The notes under the pieces: model-generated
What the model was told of the DNA's origin: nothing
The model's database searches: none
The model's input: only the letters and a program-made list of their open reading frames with translations
Source of the DNA: Streptomyces pacificus
Lineage (GTDB): Bacteria > Actinomycetota > Actinomycetes > Streptomycetales > Streptomycetaceae
Length of the DNA stretch: 64,000 bases
Direction of reading: 5' to 3'
Assembly (NCBI RefSeq): GCF_011766325.1
Contig: NZ_BLLG01000024.1
Coordinates: 20,310-84,309 of the forward strand
Position numbers and translations under genes: made by a program
Shown here: in pieces, positions 20,060-28,037 of the stretch
Numbering within the stretch: the first letter of the stretch is position 1
Layout of the letters: the number at the start of each line of letters is the position of its first letter

Positions 20060-21136
20060 ATGCCACGTGGACGCCACCGCCATTCACCACCGCTGCACAG
20101 GCTCCTTCCGCCCTCGGCGGTCGCCGGAGCTTCGGTCCTTTGTGCTCTGGGCGCCTGGCTGCTCTCCGATCCGGTCCTGCTCCGCACCCTGGTCGCGGCC
20201 GCAGCCGTCGCTGCGGTCACCGGGGCGGTCCTCATGCGCAGTTGGGACAGGTACGCGGGTCGTCGGGTCGCCGAGCTCACCCGTCTCCGTGCCAGTGACG
20301 CATGGAGTACGGAGGAGCGTATCGCGGAACTGGAAGCCGATCTGGACGAATCCCGCGAACTGCGGACCAAGCTCGACGCCAAGCTGCGTGCCAAGCGGGT
20401 CGAGCTGGCCGGGCTGCGCAATGAGCACGCCGCGCTGCTCCGCCGGTACGCCAACGCGGAGACCGAGCGGGCCAGCGCGCTTGAGGGCCGCAGGCAGCTC
20501 GCGATCGAGGCCGGCTCGCCCAGGGAGTTGCTTCCCGGGGGCTCCACGCCCACGCCGTCCGCCTATCTGCGCGCGGCCAAGGCGCTGGACGAACTGCCGC
20601 GCCGGGCCGCCGAGCAGCGGGCGAGGCGCACCGTCGAGGAAGCCCGCGAGCGTGACATCGCCGAGCGGGCCCGGGAGGCGGACGAGTCGAAGGGGAAGCA
20701 CGCGGCGGTCGCCGGGGGAGTGCAGCACGCCCACCCGTCGTCCGCCGCCTCCGCCACGCGTGTGCCGGTCGCCGCGGTGATCGTCCCCCACTCCGGGCAG
20801 CGTCGGCCCGTTCGCCCGCAGGGCGGTTTCGACTTCTTCGGCACGCAGGGCGAGAAGGCCGAGGAAGGCGCCGAACCCGCCGAGGAAGCAGCCGAGTCCG
20901 CCGGACCGGCCGCGGCCGCCGAGGACGGCACCCGGGACGAGGAACCGGCCACGGCCCTGGAGCCGGCACGGCTCGCCTCGGTCCAGGACGAAGACCTCGC
21001 CGACGTGGTGGGCGAGGAGGCGCTGGCGCAGCGCAGGCGCACCGAGGATCGTGCCGTGGGAGAGGTCGTCGACCTGACCGCGCACGACGAGACGGAGCAG
21101 CTTGACGTGGTTCAGCTGCGCAGCGCGATCTCCTGA
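20060..21136 (+). CDS. Conserved membrane protein with coiled-coil region, function unknown
   Basis: This 358-residue protein is not assigned to a characterised family. A basic N-terminus (RGRHRHSPPLHRLLPP) leads into two hydrophobic segments (about residues 20-36 and 42-60). A charged helical region with coiled-coil character follows (about 80-150, rich in ELEADLDESRELRTKLDAKL-type heptads), then a variable Ala/Glu-rich tail to the C-terminus. The layout suggests a membrane-tethered cytoplasmic coiled coil, possibly structural. It is monocistronic, with a leaderless promoter and a strong terminator. Confidence 0.75.
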   Translation: MPRGRHRHSPPLHRLLPPSAVAGASVLCALGAWLLSDPVLLRTLVAAAAVAAVTGAVLMRSWDRYAGRRVAELTRLRASDAWSTEERIAELEADLDESRELRTKLDAKLRAKRVELAGLRNEHAALLRRYANAETERASALEGRRQLAIEAGSPRELLPGGSTPTPSAYLRAAKALDELPRRAAEQRARRTVEEARERDIAERAREADESKGKHAAVAGGVQHAHPSSAASATRVPVAAVIVPHSGQRRPVRPQGGFDFFGTQGEKAEEGAEPAEEAAESAGPAAAAEDGTRDEEPATALEPARLASVQDEDLADVVGEEALAQRRRTEDRAVGEVVDLTAHDETEQLDVVQLRSAIS

Positions 21137-21168
21137 CCGCGCGCGGCTCGGGTGGCCGCCCCGTCGTG

Positions 21169-21199
21169 GAACGCCGGGTGGCGGGAACACCCGGCGTTC
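21169..21199. terminator. Bidirectional terminator between the coiled-coil gene and nuoD
   Basis: Perfect 12-base arms (21169-21180 and 21188-21199) with a seven-base loop, located 32 bases past the plus-strand stop and between two convergent genes. Confidence 0.8.
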
Positions 21200-21365
21200 T
21201 CGTCGTCACCGGGCGCCGGCGGCAGCTCGAGGCCCGAGCGGATGTCCCGGGCGGACGCCCCGGAGGGCTTGGCCCATTCCGGCGTGGGCCGGATGCCGGG
21301 CCGGTCGGGCCGACGGCCCGACGACCGGGCTACCCGGAGACCGGTGTGGCCTCCTCCCCGTCCGT

Positions 21366-22508
21366 CTACTTGTCGATGTCGCCGACCACGAAGAACATCG
21401 ATCCCAGGATCGCCACCATGTCGGAGACCAGCGTGCCGGGCAGCAGTTCGGTGAGTGCCTGGATGTTGTTGTACGACGCCGAGCGCAGCTTGAGCCGGTA
21501 CGGGGTCTTCTCCCCCTTCGAGACCAGGTAGTAGCCGTTGATGCCGAGCGGGTTCTCGGTCCAGGTATAGGTGTGTCCCTCGGGCGCCTTGAGCACCTTG
21601 GGAAGCCGCTGGTTGACGGGGCCGGGCGGCAGCCCGGCGAGCCGGTCCAGACAGGCGTCCGCCAACTCCAGCGAGTTGTGTGTCCCCCACAGCAGGCACT
21701 CGAACCGCGCGAGGCAGTCGCCCTCGGTGCGGGTCACCACGGTGAGGGTCTCCCGCAGGTCGCCGTAGGCGAGGTACGGCTCGTCGCGCCGCAGGTCGAA
21801 ATCGACGCCGGAGGCCCGGGCGAGGGGGCCCGAGACGCCGTACGCGTGCACGGTCCGCTCGGTGAGCACGCCGACCCCGCGGGTGCGGGCCCGGAAGATC
21901 TCGTTGCCGAGGACAAGCCGGTCGTAGACGTCCATCCGCGAACGGACCTCGGCGATCGCGCTCCTCGCCCGCCCGGTCCAGCCGGCGGGCAGGTCCTCCT
22001 TGAGGCCGCCGACGCGGTTGAACATGTAGTGCATCCGCCCGCCGGAGATCTCCTCCATGACGTGCTGGAGGTCCTCCCGCTCGCGGAAGGCGTGGAAGAT
22101 GGGGGTGATTCCACCGAGTTCAAGGGGGTATGACCCCAGGAACATCAGGTGGTTGAGCACTCGGTTCAGCTCCGCGAGGAGGGTGCGCAACCACACCGCG
22201 CGCTCCGGCACCTCCATGCCGAGCATCCGCTCGACGGCCATGACCACGCCCAGCTCGTTCGAGAAGGCGGAGAGCCAGTCGTGCCGGTTGGCCAGCATCA
22301 CGATCTGACGGTAGTCGCGTGCCTCGAAGAGCTTCTCCGCGCCGCGGTGCATGTAGCCGATCACCGGCTCGGCCCGCTCGATGCGTTCGCCGTCCAGGAC
22401 GAGACGGAGACGTAGCACGCCGTGCGTCGAGGGATGCTGCGGTCCGACGTTCAGCACCATGTCGGTGCTCTCCGCCGCGCCGCCGATGCCGATCGTCGTC
22501 TCCGTCAT
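21366..22508 (-). CDS. nuoD: Orphan NADH-quinone oxidoreductase subunit D (NuoD paralogue)
   Basis: The 380-residue protein is a 49-kDa-subunit homologue, with the early motif VGPQHPSTHGVLRLRL, then GYMHRGAEKLFE, LGGITPIFHAFREREDLQ and the C-terminal LKLRSASYNNIQAL...DMVAILGSMFFVVGDIDK. In complex I this subunit, with NuoB, forms the quinone pocket. Here it stands alone, with no other nuo gene in the window, so it is an extra copy rather than the operon member. The stretch usually reading DYL/DYV around the quinone-site tyrosine is DWLSAF here. ATG at 22508 is preferred; TACTGT five bases upstream may be a -10 for a near-leaderless mRNA. Confidence 0.9.
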   Translation of the reverse strand: MTETTIGIGGAAESTDMVLNVGPQHPSTHGVLRLRLVLDGERIERAEPVIGYMHRGAEKLFEARDYRQIVMLANRHDWLSAFSNELGVVMAVERMLGMEVPERAVWLRTLLAELNRVLNHLMFLGSYPLELGGITPIFHAFREREDLQHVMEEISGGRMHYMFNRVGGLKEDLPAGWTGRARSAIAEVRSRMDVYDRLVLGNEIFRARTRGVGVLTERTVHAYGVSGPLARASGVDFDLRRDEPYLAYGDLRETLTVVTRTEGDCLARFECLLWGTHNSLELADACLDRLAGLPPGPVNQRLPKVLKAPEGHTYTWTENPLGINGYYLVSKGEKTPYRLKLRSASYNNIQALTELLPGTLVSDMVAILGSMFFVVGDIDK

Positions 22509-22529
22509 GGGCGACAGTATCCCTCGCAT

Positions 22530-23005
22530 GGGCCGGCGGCCGGAGCCCCGCCCTGGGGACCGGTGCGGGACGTGGCCGGGCCCCGGTCGGGCTCTTGGCC
22601 GGCCCGCGCAGGGGTCCCTGCTCATCCGGGAAGGGGGCCGCGGCTCTCGTGACGCACTGTTCGCGGCGCGGCCCGTACCCTCCGTGGCGTGTCCACGCCC
22701 TCGCCACCGGGCCCGTTGGCCGGGGCGTGCCGGGCGGTGCCGGTCGGGGTGGTGCCTTCGGGGCCGCGGGCGGACGACCGCCGCGGGCCGCCCCGACGGA
22801 CGCCTGGCCGCCCCGGTACCCGCCGGAGCGGCGGAAGCCTCCGGGTGCGGTCAGGCGGGGTGGTGGTGCGCTGGTGGCCGGGTGTCGGCCGGGTGTCGGC
22901 CGGGTGTGGGGCGGGCGGCGGGAGCCCGGGGCGGTGGCGGCGCCGGCCTGTGCGGCGGGTGCCGCGCCGTATGCGCGTCCCCGGTGCTGTCGGTTGCCCG
23001 TTCCG
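22530..23005. other. Gap between methyltransferase and nuoD genes with a triple repeat
   Basis: No gene is supported. The 11-mer GGCCGGGTGTC occurs three times in a row at 22876-22908 (last copy ends in G). Both flanking genes are on the minus strand. Confidence 0.5.
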
Positions 23006-24001
23006 TCAGCGTGCCGGGACCGGCTGGAGGAGCCAGGTGAAGTCGCCGAGGCCGCCGGGCGCGATGAGTTCGGCGGCCTCGCCGGCGGAGGCGAGTGCGC
23101 GCATGTAGGCCGTCGGGTCGGTCGAGGCCAGGGCGAGCGGCGGCCGGGTGCCGGAGACGCCGAGCCGGCGCAGGGCCTCGCGCTGACTCACCAGCTCGGC
23201 CCCGGGCCCGGCACAGGAGTCGAGGGCCACATGCGCCGTGATGTCGCAGCCGCCGTCCGGGACGGGGCGTACCTCTCGCCCGCGGCTGAACCCGGTGAGC
23301 GTGCCGAACGGCGGACGGTCGCCGGCACGGTGGGTGTAGTCCACTGCGACCGCGAGCCCCGCGTCCAGGCATGCCACGGCCGCAGCCCAGGCCGCGTCGC
23401 GAGGCCATCCGATCTCGGCGCGCGTGCCGGGGCCTGCCGGCGGCCACCAGCGGCCAAGCCACGCGGCGTCGGCACCGGCCACCGGATCCCCGAGCCGTTC
23501 CTCGCCGTCGGCCCTGACCAGGACATAGCGGGGGACACCCGAGTCGTCGACCTCGGCGACGTCAACCGGGATGTTGTCCAGCCATTCGTTCGCGAACAGC
23601 AGCCCGGAGACCCCGTGCGGCAACCGCTCGCTCCACTCGATCCGCGGGTCGAGTGGAGCGGGCCGGACGGCCCGCTCGACGGCATACGCGCGCACCGGGA
23701 ACCCGTCCGGCAGCGCTGCCAGTACCCCGGTCAGCAGTTCCCCGCGTCCCGCGCCGACATCGACCAGCGCGACCTCCGTGACCGGGGCCGGCAGGTCCTC
23801 GGCGGTCTCCCGCAGCAGCCGCGCCACCGCGGCGGCGTACAGCGGGGAGGCGTGTACGGAAGTGCGGAAGTGCCCCGCAGGCCCCTCGGGCCGGCGGTAG
23901 AAGCCCTCCGGCCCGTAGAGGGCGCGTTCCGCGGCCTCCCGCCAGAGGACCCACTCCGCGCCGCCGGTGTGCTCCGACTCGTTCGCCGCCTGGTAGGTCA
24001 T
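23006..24001 (-). CDS. SAM-dependent methyltransferase, MidA/NDUFAF7-like
   Basis: The 331-residue protein has the class I methyltransferase motif VALVDVGAGRGELL and the characteristic ANEWLDNIPVDV, corresponding to the ANELLDALPV element of the MidA/NDUFAF7 family. A conserved FRTSVHASPLYAAAVARLL entry region and the YTHRAG segment support this. Eukaryotic members methylate an arginine of the NuoD homologue NDUFS2 and are needed for complex I assembly. The gene lies upstream of the orphan nuoD on the same strand, so a related role is plausible. ATG at 24001 has AAGGTGGAG about ten bases before it. Confidence 0.8.
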   Translation of the reverse strand: MTYQAANESEHTGGAEWVLWREAAERALYGPEGFYRRPEGPAGHFRTSVHASPLYAAAVARLLRETAEDLPAPVTEVALVDVGAGRGELLTGVLAALPDGFPVRAYAVERAVRPAPLDPRIEWSERLPHGVSGLLFANEWLDNIPVDVAEVDDSGVPRYVLVRADGEERLGDPVAGADAAWLGRWWPPAGPGTRAEIGWPRDAAWAAAVACLDAGLAVAVDYTHRAGDRPPFGTLTGFSRGREVRPVPDGGCDITAHVALDSCAGPGAELVSQREALRRLGVSGTRPPLALASTDPTAYMRALASAGEAAELIAPGGLGDFTWLLQPVPAR

Positions 24002-24084
24002 GCGCCCCAGTCTCCACCTTGGGGAGTAGCCGCCTCGGCACCGGATCGCCCCTCCGGTTGACCCGGTCGGCTTGGCGGACTGCC

Positions 24085-24090
24085 TACGCT
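24085..24090 (+). promoter_or_regulatory. -10 hexamer for leaderless histidine kinase gene
   Basis: TACGCT is followed by seven bases and GTG at 24098. Confidence 0.55.
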
Positions 24091-24097
24091 GGGTTAC

Positions 24098-25297
24098 GTG
24101 CAGCGCCTCTATGATGTTCTCCGCAGGCACCCGACGGGCGTCGACAGCTTCTGGGCTGTGGTGCTCTTCGGGTTCTCCATGCTGTGGGTCGTCCAGGAGC
24201 ACATCGGGGTCGAGCCGCGCCTGGCGCCCTCCGTCACGGTGCTTCTCCTCTGCCTCGCGGTGGCGCTGCGCCGCCGGGTGCCGGAGCGGATGCTGCTCCT
24301 GGTGGCCGGGGTCGGCCTCGCGCAGCTGGCGCTGGACGTGGCGCCGAACCCGGCCGACTTCGCCATGCTCGTGCTCATCTACACCGTCGCCGCGCACGAC
24401 GGCAGGCGCTGGGCCTCCCACCTCGCGCTCACCGGCGGGCTGTGCGCCGCGACGCTCGCCCAGATCCGCTGGCCCGAGCCGGGCATGACCGCGGGGACGA
24501 AGATCTTCTTCACGGCCGTCATGACCGTTCCGTTCGCCCTCGCCTGGGTGCTCGGCGACTCCCTGCGCACCCGGCGCGCCTATTTCGCCCAGCTCGAGGA
24601 GCGGGCGTCCCGACTGGAGAAGGAGCGCGAGGCGCAGTCCAAGGTCGCGGTGGCAGCCGAGCGCGCCCGGATCGCCCGGGAACTCCACGATGTCGTCGCG
24701 CACAACGTCTCGGTGATGGTCGTGCAGGCCGACGGTGCCGCCTATGTGCTGGACGCCTCGCCCGACCAGGCCAGGCAGGCCCTGGAGACGATCTCCTCCA
24801 CCGGCCGTCAGGCCCTCGCCGAGATGCGCCGGCTGCTGGGCATCCTGCGCACCGGTGACGCACCGGAGAGCGGGGAGTATGTGCCGCAGCCGGACGTCGA
24901 GCAGATCAAGGAGCTGGTGGAGCAGGTGCGCGGCGCGGGTCTGACCATCGACTTCCGGGTCGAGGGCACCCCGCGGCCGCTGCCGAGCGGTGTGGAGCTC
25001 ACCGCATACCGGATCGTCCAGGAAGCTCTCACCAACACCCGCAAGCACGGTGGCCCCGACGCCGGGGCGAGCGTCCGGCTGGTCTACTTCGACGACGGCC
25101 TCGGGCTCCTCGTCGAGGACGACGGCCGCGGCGCGGCCCACGAGCTGTATGAGGACGGCGGCACCGACGGCAGGGGCCACGGCCTCATCGGCATGCGGGA
25201 GCGGGTCGGCATGGTCGGCGGCACGCTCGACGCCGGTCCGCGGCCGGGCGGCGGATTCCGGATCAGTGCGCTGCTGCCGCTCACCACCGCTCACTAG
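24098..25297 (+). CDS. NarL/DesK-type sensor histidine kinase
   Basis: The 399-residue kinase has five or six hydrophobic segments in its first ~155 residues with almost no extracellular loop, so it may sense a signal within the membrane. A short coiled linker leads to the HisKA_3 dimerisation helix ERARIARELHDVVAHNVSVMV with the phospho-acceptor His197. The ATP-binding domain includes ALTNTRKHGGP (N box), VEDDGRG (G1) and GHGLIGMRERV (G2). GTG at 24098 matches a leaderless promoter. The cognate response regulator is 165 bases downstream with its own promoter. The TAG stop lies inside a short repeat also found at another gene end. Confidence 0.92.
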   Translation: MQRLYDVLRRHPTGVDSFWAVVLFGFSMLWVVQEHIGVEPRLAPSVTVLLLCLAVALRRRVPERMLLLVAGVGLAQLALDVAPNPADFAMLVLIYTVAAHDGRRWASHLALTGGLCAATLAQIRWPEPGMTAGTKIFFTAVMTVPFALAWVLGDSLRTRRAYFAQLEERASRLEKEREAQSKVAVAAERARIARELHDVVAHNVSVMVVQADGAAYVLDASPDQARQALETISSTGRQALAEMRRLLGILRTGDAPESGEYVPQPDVEQIKELVEQVRGAGLTIDFRVEGTPRPLPSGVELTAYRIVQEALTNTRKHGGPDAGASVRLVYFDDGLGLLVEDDGRGAAHELYEDGGTDGRGHGLIGMRERVGMVGGTLDAGPRPGGGFRISALLPLTTAH

Positions 25298-25358
25298 TGC
25301 CGCGTCGGGCAGGGTTTGCCCGGTCGCGACGTGGTAGACGACGGGCAAACCCTGCCCG
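25295..25358. repeat. Inverted-repeat element, copy 1, supplying the kinase stop codon
   Basis: The element begins TAGTGCCGC, its TAG being the kinase stop, and holds perfect 17-base arms (25306-25322 and 25342-25358) around a 19-base loop. The first 38 bases match a second copy at 49789 in 29 positions. It can act as a terminator. Confidence 0.7.
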
Positions 25359-25450
25359 AGCTGATGATGGCGTGAAGCGCGTGTGGCACCCCCTCTGCGG
25401 CCCCGTCCGGCGACGGTGAGCGACACGGCCGGGCGGGGCTCCGATCTGCG

Positions 25451-25456
25451 TACCCT
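25451..25456 (+). promoter_or_regulatory. -10 hexamer for leaderless response regulator gene
   Basis: TACCCT is followed by six bases and ATG at 25463. Confidence 0.55.
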
Positions 25457-25462
25457 GGCCGT

Positions 25463-26170
25463 ATGACTGCCTCTGATGCGCCCTCTCCGGTAAGTCCCAT
25501 GAGAGTCATGCTCGTCGACGACCAGGTGCTGTTGCGCACCGGCTTCCGGATGGTGCTCGCCGCCCAGCCCGACATGGAGGTCGTCGCCGAGGCCGGTGAC
25601 GGGGCCGAGGCCGTCGAGACCCTGCACACCACAGCGGTCGACGTGGTGCTGATGGACGTCCGTATGCCCAGGATGGACGGGGTGGAGGCGACCAGCCGGA
25701 TCTGCGCCCGGCCCGATCCTCCGAAGGTGCTGATCCTCACCACGTTCGACCTCGACGCGTACGCCTTCTCGGGACTCAAGGCGGGAGCCAGCGGGTTCCT
25801 GCTGAAGGACGTGCCCCCGGCTGAACTGCTCGGCGCCATCCGCTCCGTGCACAGCGGGGACGCGGTGGTCGCTCCGTCCACGACACGCCGACTGCTCGAC
25901 CGGTTCTCGCCGATGCTGCCTTCGCCCGGGAAGCAGCCGCGGCAGAAGGAGCTGGAGCGGCTCACCGACCGCGAGCGCGAGGTCATGCTGCTCGTCGCAC
26001 GAGGCTTGTCGAACGGCGAGATCGCCGCCCGGCTGGTCCTGTCCGAGGCGACGGTCAAGACCCATGTGGGCCGCATCCTCACCAAGCTCGGGCTGCGCGA
26101 CCGGGTACAGGTCGTGGTCCTGGCCTACGAGAGCGGCCTGGTCCGCGCGGGCGGCGGGGCCGTGTCCTGA
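25463..26170 (+). CDS. NarL/LuxR-type response regulator
   Basis: The 235-residue DNA-binding regulator has a receiver domain with the acidic pocket VDD (Asp19, Asp20), phospho-acceptor Asp65 in VVLMDVRMPRMDG, and the conserved Lys in FLLKDVPP. A LuxR-type HTH follows (LTDREREVMLLVARGLSNGEIAARLVLSEATVKTHVGRILTKL, residues ~174-216). It is the partner of the upstream kinase; target genes are unknown. The promoter hexamer supports ATG at 25463, although an internal ATG at 25499 would give the more usual domain start. A strong terminator follows. Confidence 0.92.
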   Translation: MTASDAPSPVSPMRVMLVDDQVLLRTGFRMVLAAQPDMEVVAEAGDGAEAVETLHTTAVDVVLMDVRMPRMDGVEATSRICARPDPPKVLILTTFDLDAYAFSGLKAGASGFLLKDVPPAELLGAIRSVHSGDAVVAPSTTRRLLDRFSPMLPSPGKQPRQKELERLTDREREVMLLVARGLSNGEIAARLVLSEATVKTHVGRILTKLGLRDRVQVVVLAYESGLVRAGGGAVS

Positions 26171-26282
26171 CGGGCGCCGCGGTGATCGACGGCCGACCGG
26201 GAGGCGGGACGCCTCGGGCGCAGGAGCCGCGGCCGGGCCATCCCGCGGCCCGTAGCCGTCGTGCCGGGGGTCGCGGCGCGCA

Positions 26283-26327
26283 CCGGACGGTTCGGCACCC
26301 GACCCGGCCGGGTGCCGAACCGTCCGG
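26283..26327. terminator. Bidirectional terminator, 19-bp perfect arms
   Basis: Bases 26283-26301 and 26309-26327 are exact reverse complements with a seven-base loop. It lies in the 343-base convergent gap between the response regulator and the aldolase-like gene, which otherwise shows nothing. Confidence 0.85.
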
Positions 26328-26513
26328 CGCTCTCGGCCACCTGGCGCGGCACCCGCCACCGGCGGTGCCCCGCGGTGGCCGCGATCGCCGCCACCCGTGC
26401 CCGGATCCACCACCGCTGTTGCCGCTGTTGCGGCCGGCGACGCCGCTGCACCGCCGTCGCCACTGCGGCATCGTCCGCCGAGGTGGTCTCGGCGAAGGCG
26501 AGGTGCCCCGGTC

Positions 26514-27863
26514 TCAGCGGCGGTCCCGCCCGTCTCCGGCCCGTATCAGCGCCGTGAAGTCCGCAAGCGCCGCCCCTACGTCGTCCGCGGTCCACGACAG
26601 CCCCGGCGAGGACACGGTCACCTCCGTGGTGCTGACACCCGGGGGGCCGCACGGAGCGGGGAACCAGCGGCGGAAGAGGGTTACGCCCGTCTCCTCCGCC
26701 TGCCGCACACCTGCCTCGTCCAGCGCTCCGGCGTCGAAGGGCAGCCACACCTGGAACTGGTGGGTGTGCGGCGGGTCCGGATGGACGCGGAACCAGGGCA
26801 CTCCGCGCTCCTCCGCCAGCCCGGCCGACAGCGCCGCGGCGACGGTCCTCGCATGAGCCACGTACGCCGGCAGCCTCGGCAGCTCCCGTTCCAGGCCGAG
26901 CAGTGCCGAAAGGGCGGCGGGGTACTGCTGGAACACCTGCCCGCCGCAGCGGTGGCGCCAGACACGCGCCTCCGCCACCAGGGAAGCGGGTCCGGCCAGC
27001 ACCGCTCCGGAAAGGCCCGCGAGGGACTTGTAGAACGACACATACACGCTGTCCGCGAGTCCGGCGATCTCGTCCAGTGCACGGCCGAAATGGGGGGCGC
27101 ATTCCCAGAGCCGGGCACCGTCGAAATGCACCACCGCCTCCATTTCACGCGCCGCCTCGACGGCCTCCACGAGTTCGTCCCATTCCGGCAGCACGAACCC
27201 GGCGTCCCGTAGCGGCAGTTCCAGCATCAGCGTGCCGAATGGCTCGTCCAGGTCGCGTATCTCGTCCCCCGTCGGCAGCCGCGGCTCCCGGGTCGGGTGG
27301 ACCGTGCGCAGTCCGCCGACCGCCGCCAGCGCGCCCCGCTCGTGCACCTCCGGGTGGGCGAGCGGATGCAGTGCGACCGTTCGGTTTCCCGTACGCCCTG
27401 CCCAGCAGCGGAGCGCCACCTGCTGCGCCATCGTGCCGGTGGGGAAGAAGGCCGCTGCCGGGAAGCCGAGCAGTGCCGCCACCCGCCCCTCCAGCTCCGT
27501 GACCACCCCGTCGCCGTAGAGGTCCACCTGGTCGTCGAGGTCGTGGACGGCTCCCGCGTCGGCCGCGAGGGCCGCCAGCCGCTCGCCGAGCCTGGCGTCC
27601 GCAGAACCGTGCCACAGCACCCGGTCCGAGGCCCGCCAGGCAGCCAGCCTGCGGAGCCGCTCGGCCTCCTCGCTGCCGTCCGTGCGCTGTCCCGGGACGG
27701 TGGCCGGGCCCGGGCCGGCCGGTCCCCTCCCCCCGGCGGGGGCCTCCTCCGCGCCGATCGCCTTCTCCTGGCCTGCCTCCGCGCCGATCGCCTTCTCCCG
27801 GCCGGCGCAGGCCGTCCCCGGGGTGCCGATGGGCGGTGCCGTCCCCTCCGCGTTCTGAGTCAT
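26514..27863 (-). CDS. Threonine aldolase/beta-eliminating lyase family PLP enzyme
   Basis: The 449-residue protein matches low-specificity threonine aldolases, which cleave threonine to glycine and acetaldehyde with pyridoxal phosphate. It shows FFPTGTMAQQVALRCW (cofactor phosphate site), HFDGARLWECAPHFG with the cofactor-pairing Asp, and the Schiff-base lysine in SVYVSFYKSLAGLSGAVLAG. About 80 extra N-terminal residues precede the catalytic core; they are low-complexity and include a duplicated EKAIGAE unit. ATG at 27863 opens the frame, but a shorter product starting inside the low-complexity part cannot be excluded. Activity on threonine versus another beta-hydroxy amino acid is inferred only. 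Confidence 0.82.
   Translation of the reverse strand: MTQNAEGTAPPIGTPGTACAGREKAIGAEAGQEKAIGAEEAPAGGRGPAGPGPATVPGQRTDGSEEAERLRRLAAWRASDRVLWHGSADARLGERLAALAADAGAVHDLDDQVDLYGDGVVTELEGRVAALLGFPAAAFFPTGTMAQQVALRCWAGRTGNRTVALHPLAHPEVHERGALAAVGGLRTVHPTREPRLPTGDEIRDLDEPFGTLMLELPLRDAGFVLPEWDELVEAVEAAREMEAVVHFDGARLWECAPHFGRALDEIAGLADSVYVSFYKSLAGLSGAVLAGPASLVAEARVWRHRCGGQVFQQYPAALSALLGLERELPRLPAYVAHARTVAAALSAGLAEERGVPWFRVHPDPPHTHQFQVWLPFDAGALDEAGVRQAEETGVTLFRRWFPAPCGPPGVSTTEVTVSSPGLSWTADDVGAALADFTALIRAGDGRDRR
27751..27800. repeat. 30-bp-period duplication inside the aldolase gene
   Basis: A 20-base stretch starting GCGCCGATCG at 27751 recurs at 27781 with one mismatch and encodes the repeated EKAIGAE residues of the enzyme N-terminus. 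Confidence 0.7.
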
Positions 27864-28037
27864 GCTGCGATCATTGCCCACGTCCGGCCGCGCCGTGCCG
27901 TTGTCCACAGGTCCCGCGCTGCTTGGGCCGCTGCCGTCTCCACAGCCTGTGGACAAGTGGAAGCCCCGTCGAAACGCTGGCGTAGCATGGCGAGGAGTCG
28001 TCCGGTACCCCCTGCGGACTGGAACGGAAGGCCGCGC

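Noticed and set aside
20060..21136. Assignment of the coiled-coil membrane protein as a divisome (DivIVA/FtsL-like) component
   Set aside because: The layout is suggestive, but no conserved motif of these families is visible.
25306..25358. Insertion sequence end
   Set aside because: Inverted arms are present but no transposase gene or target duplication; it fits a small dispersed repeat or terminator instead.
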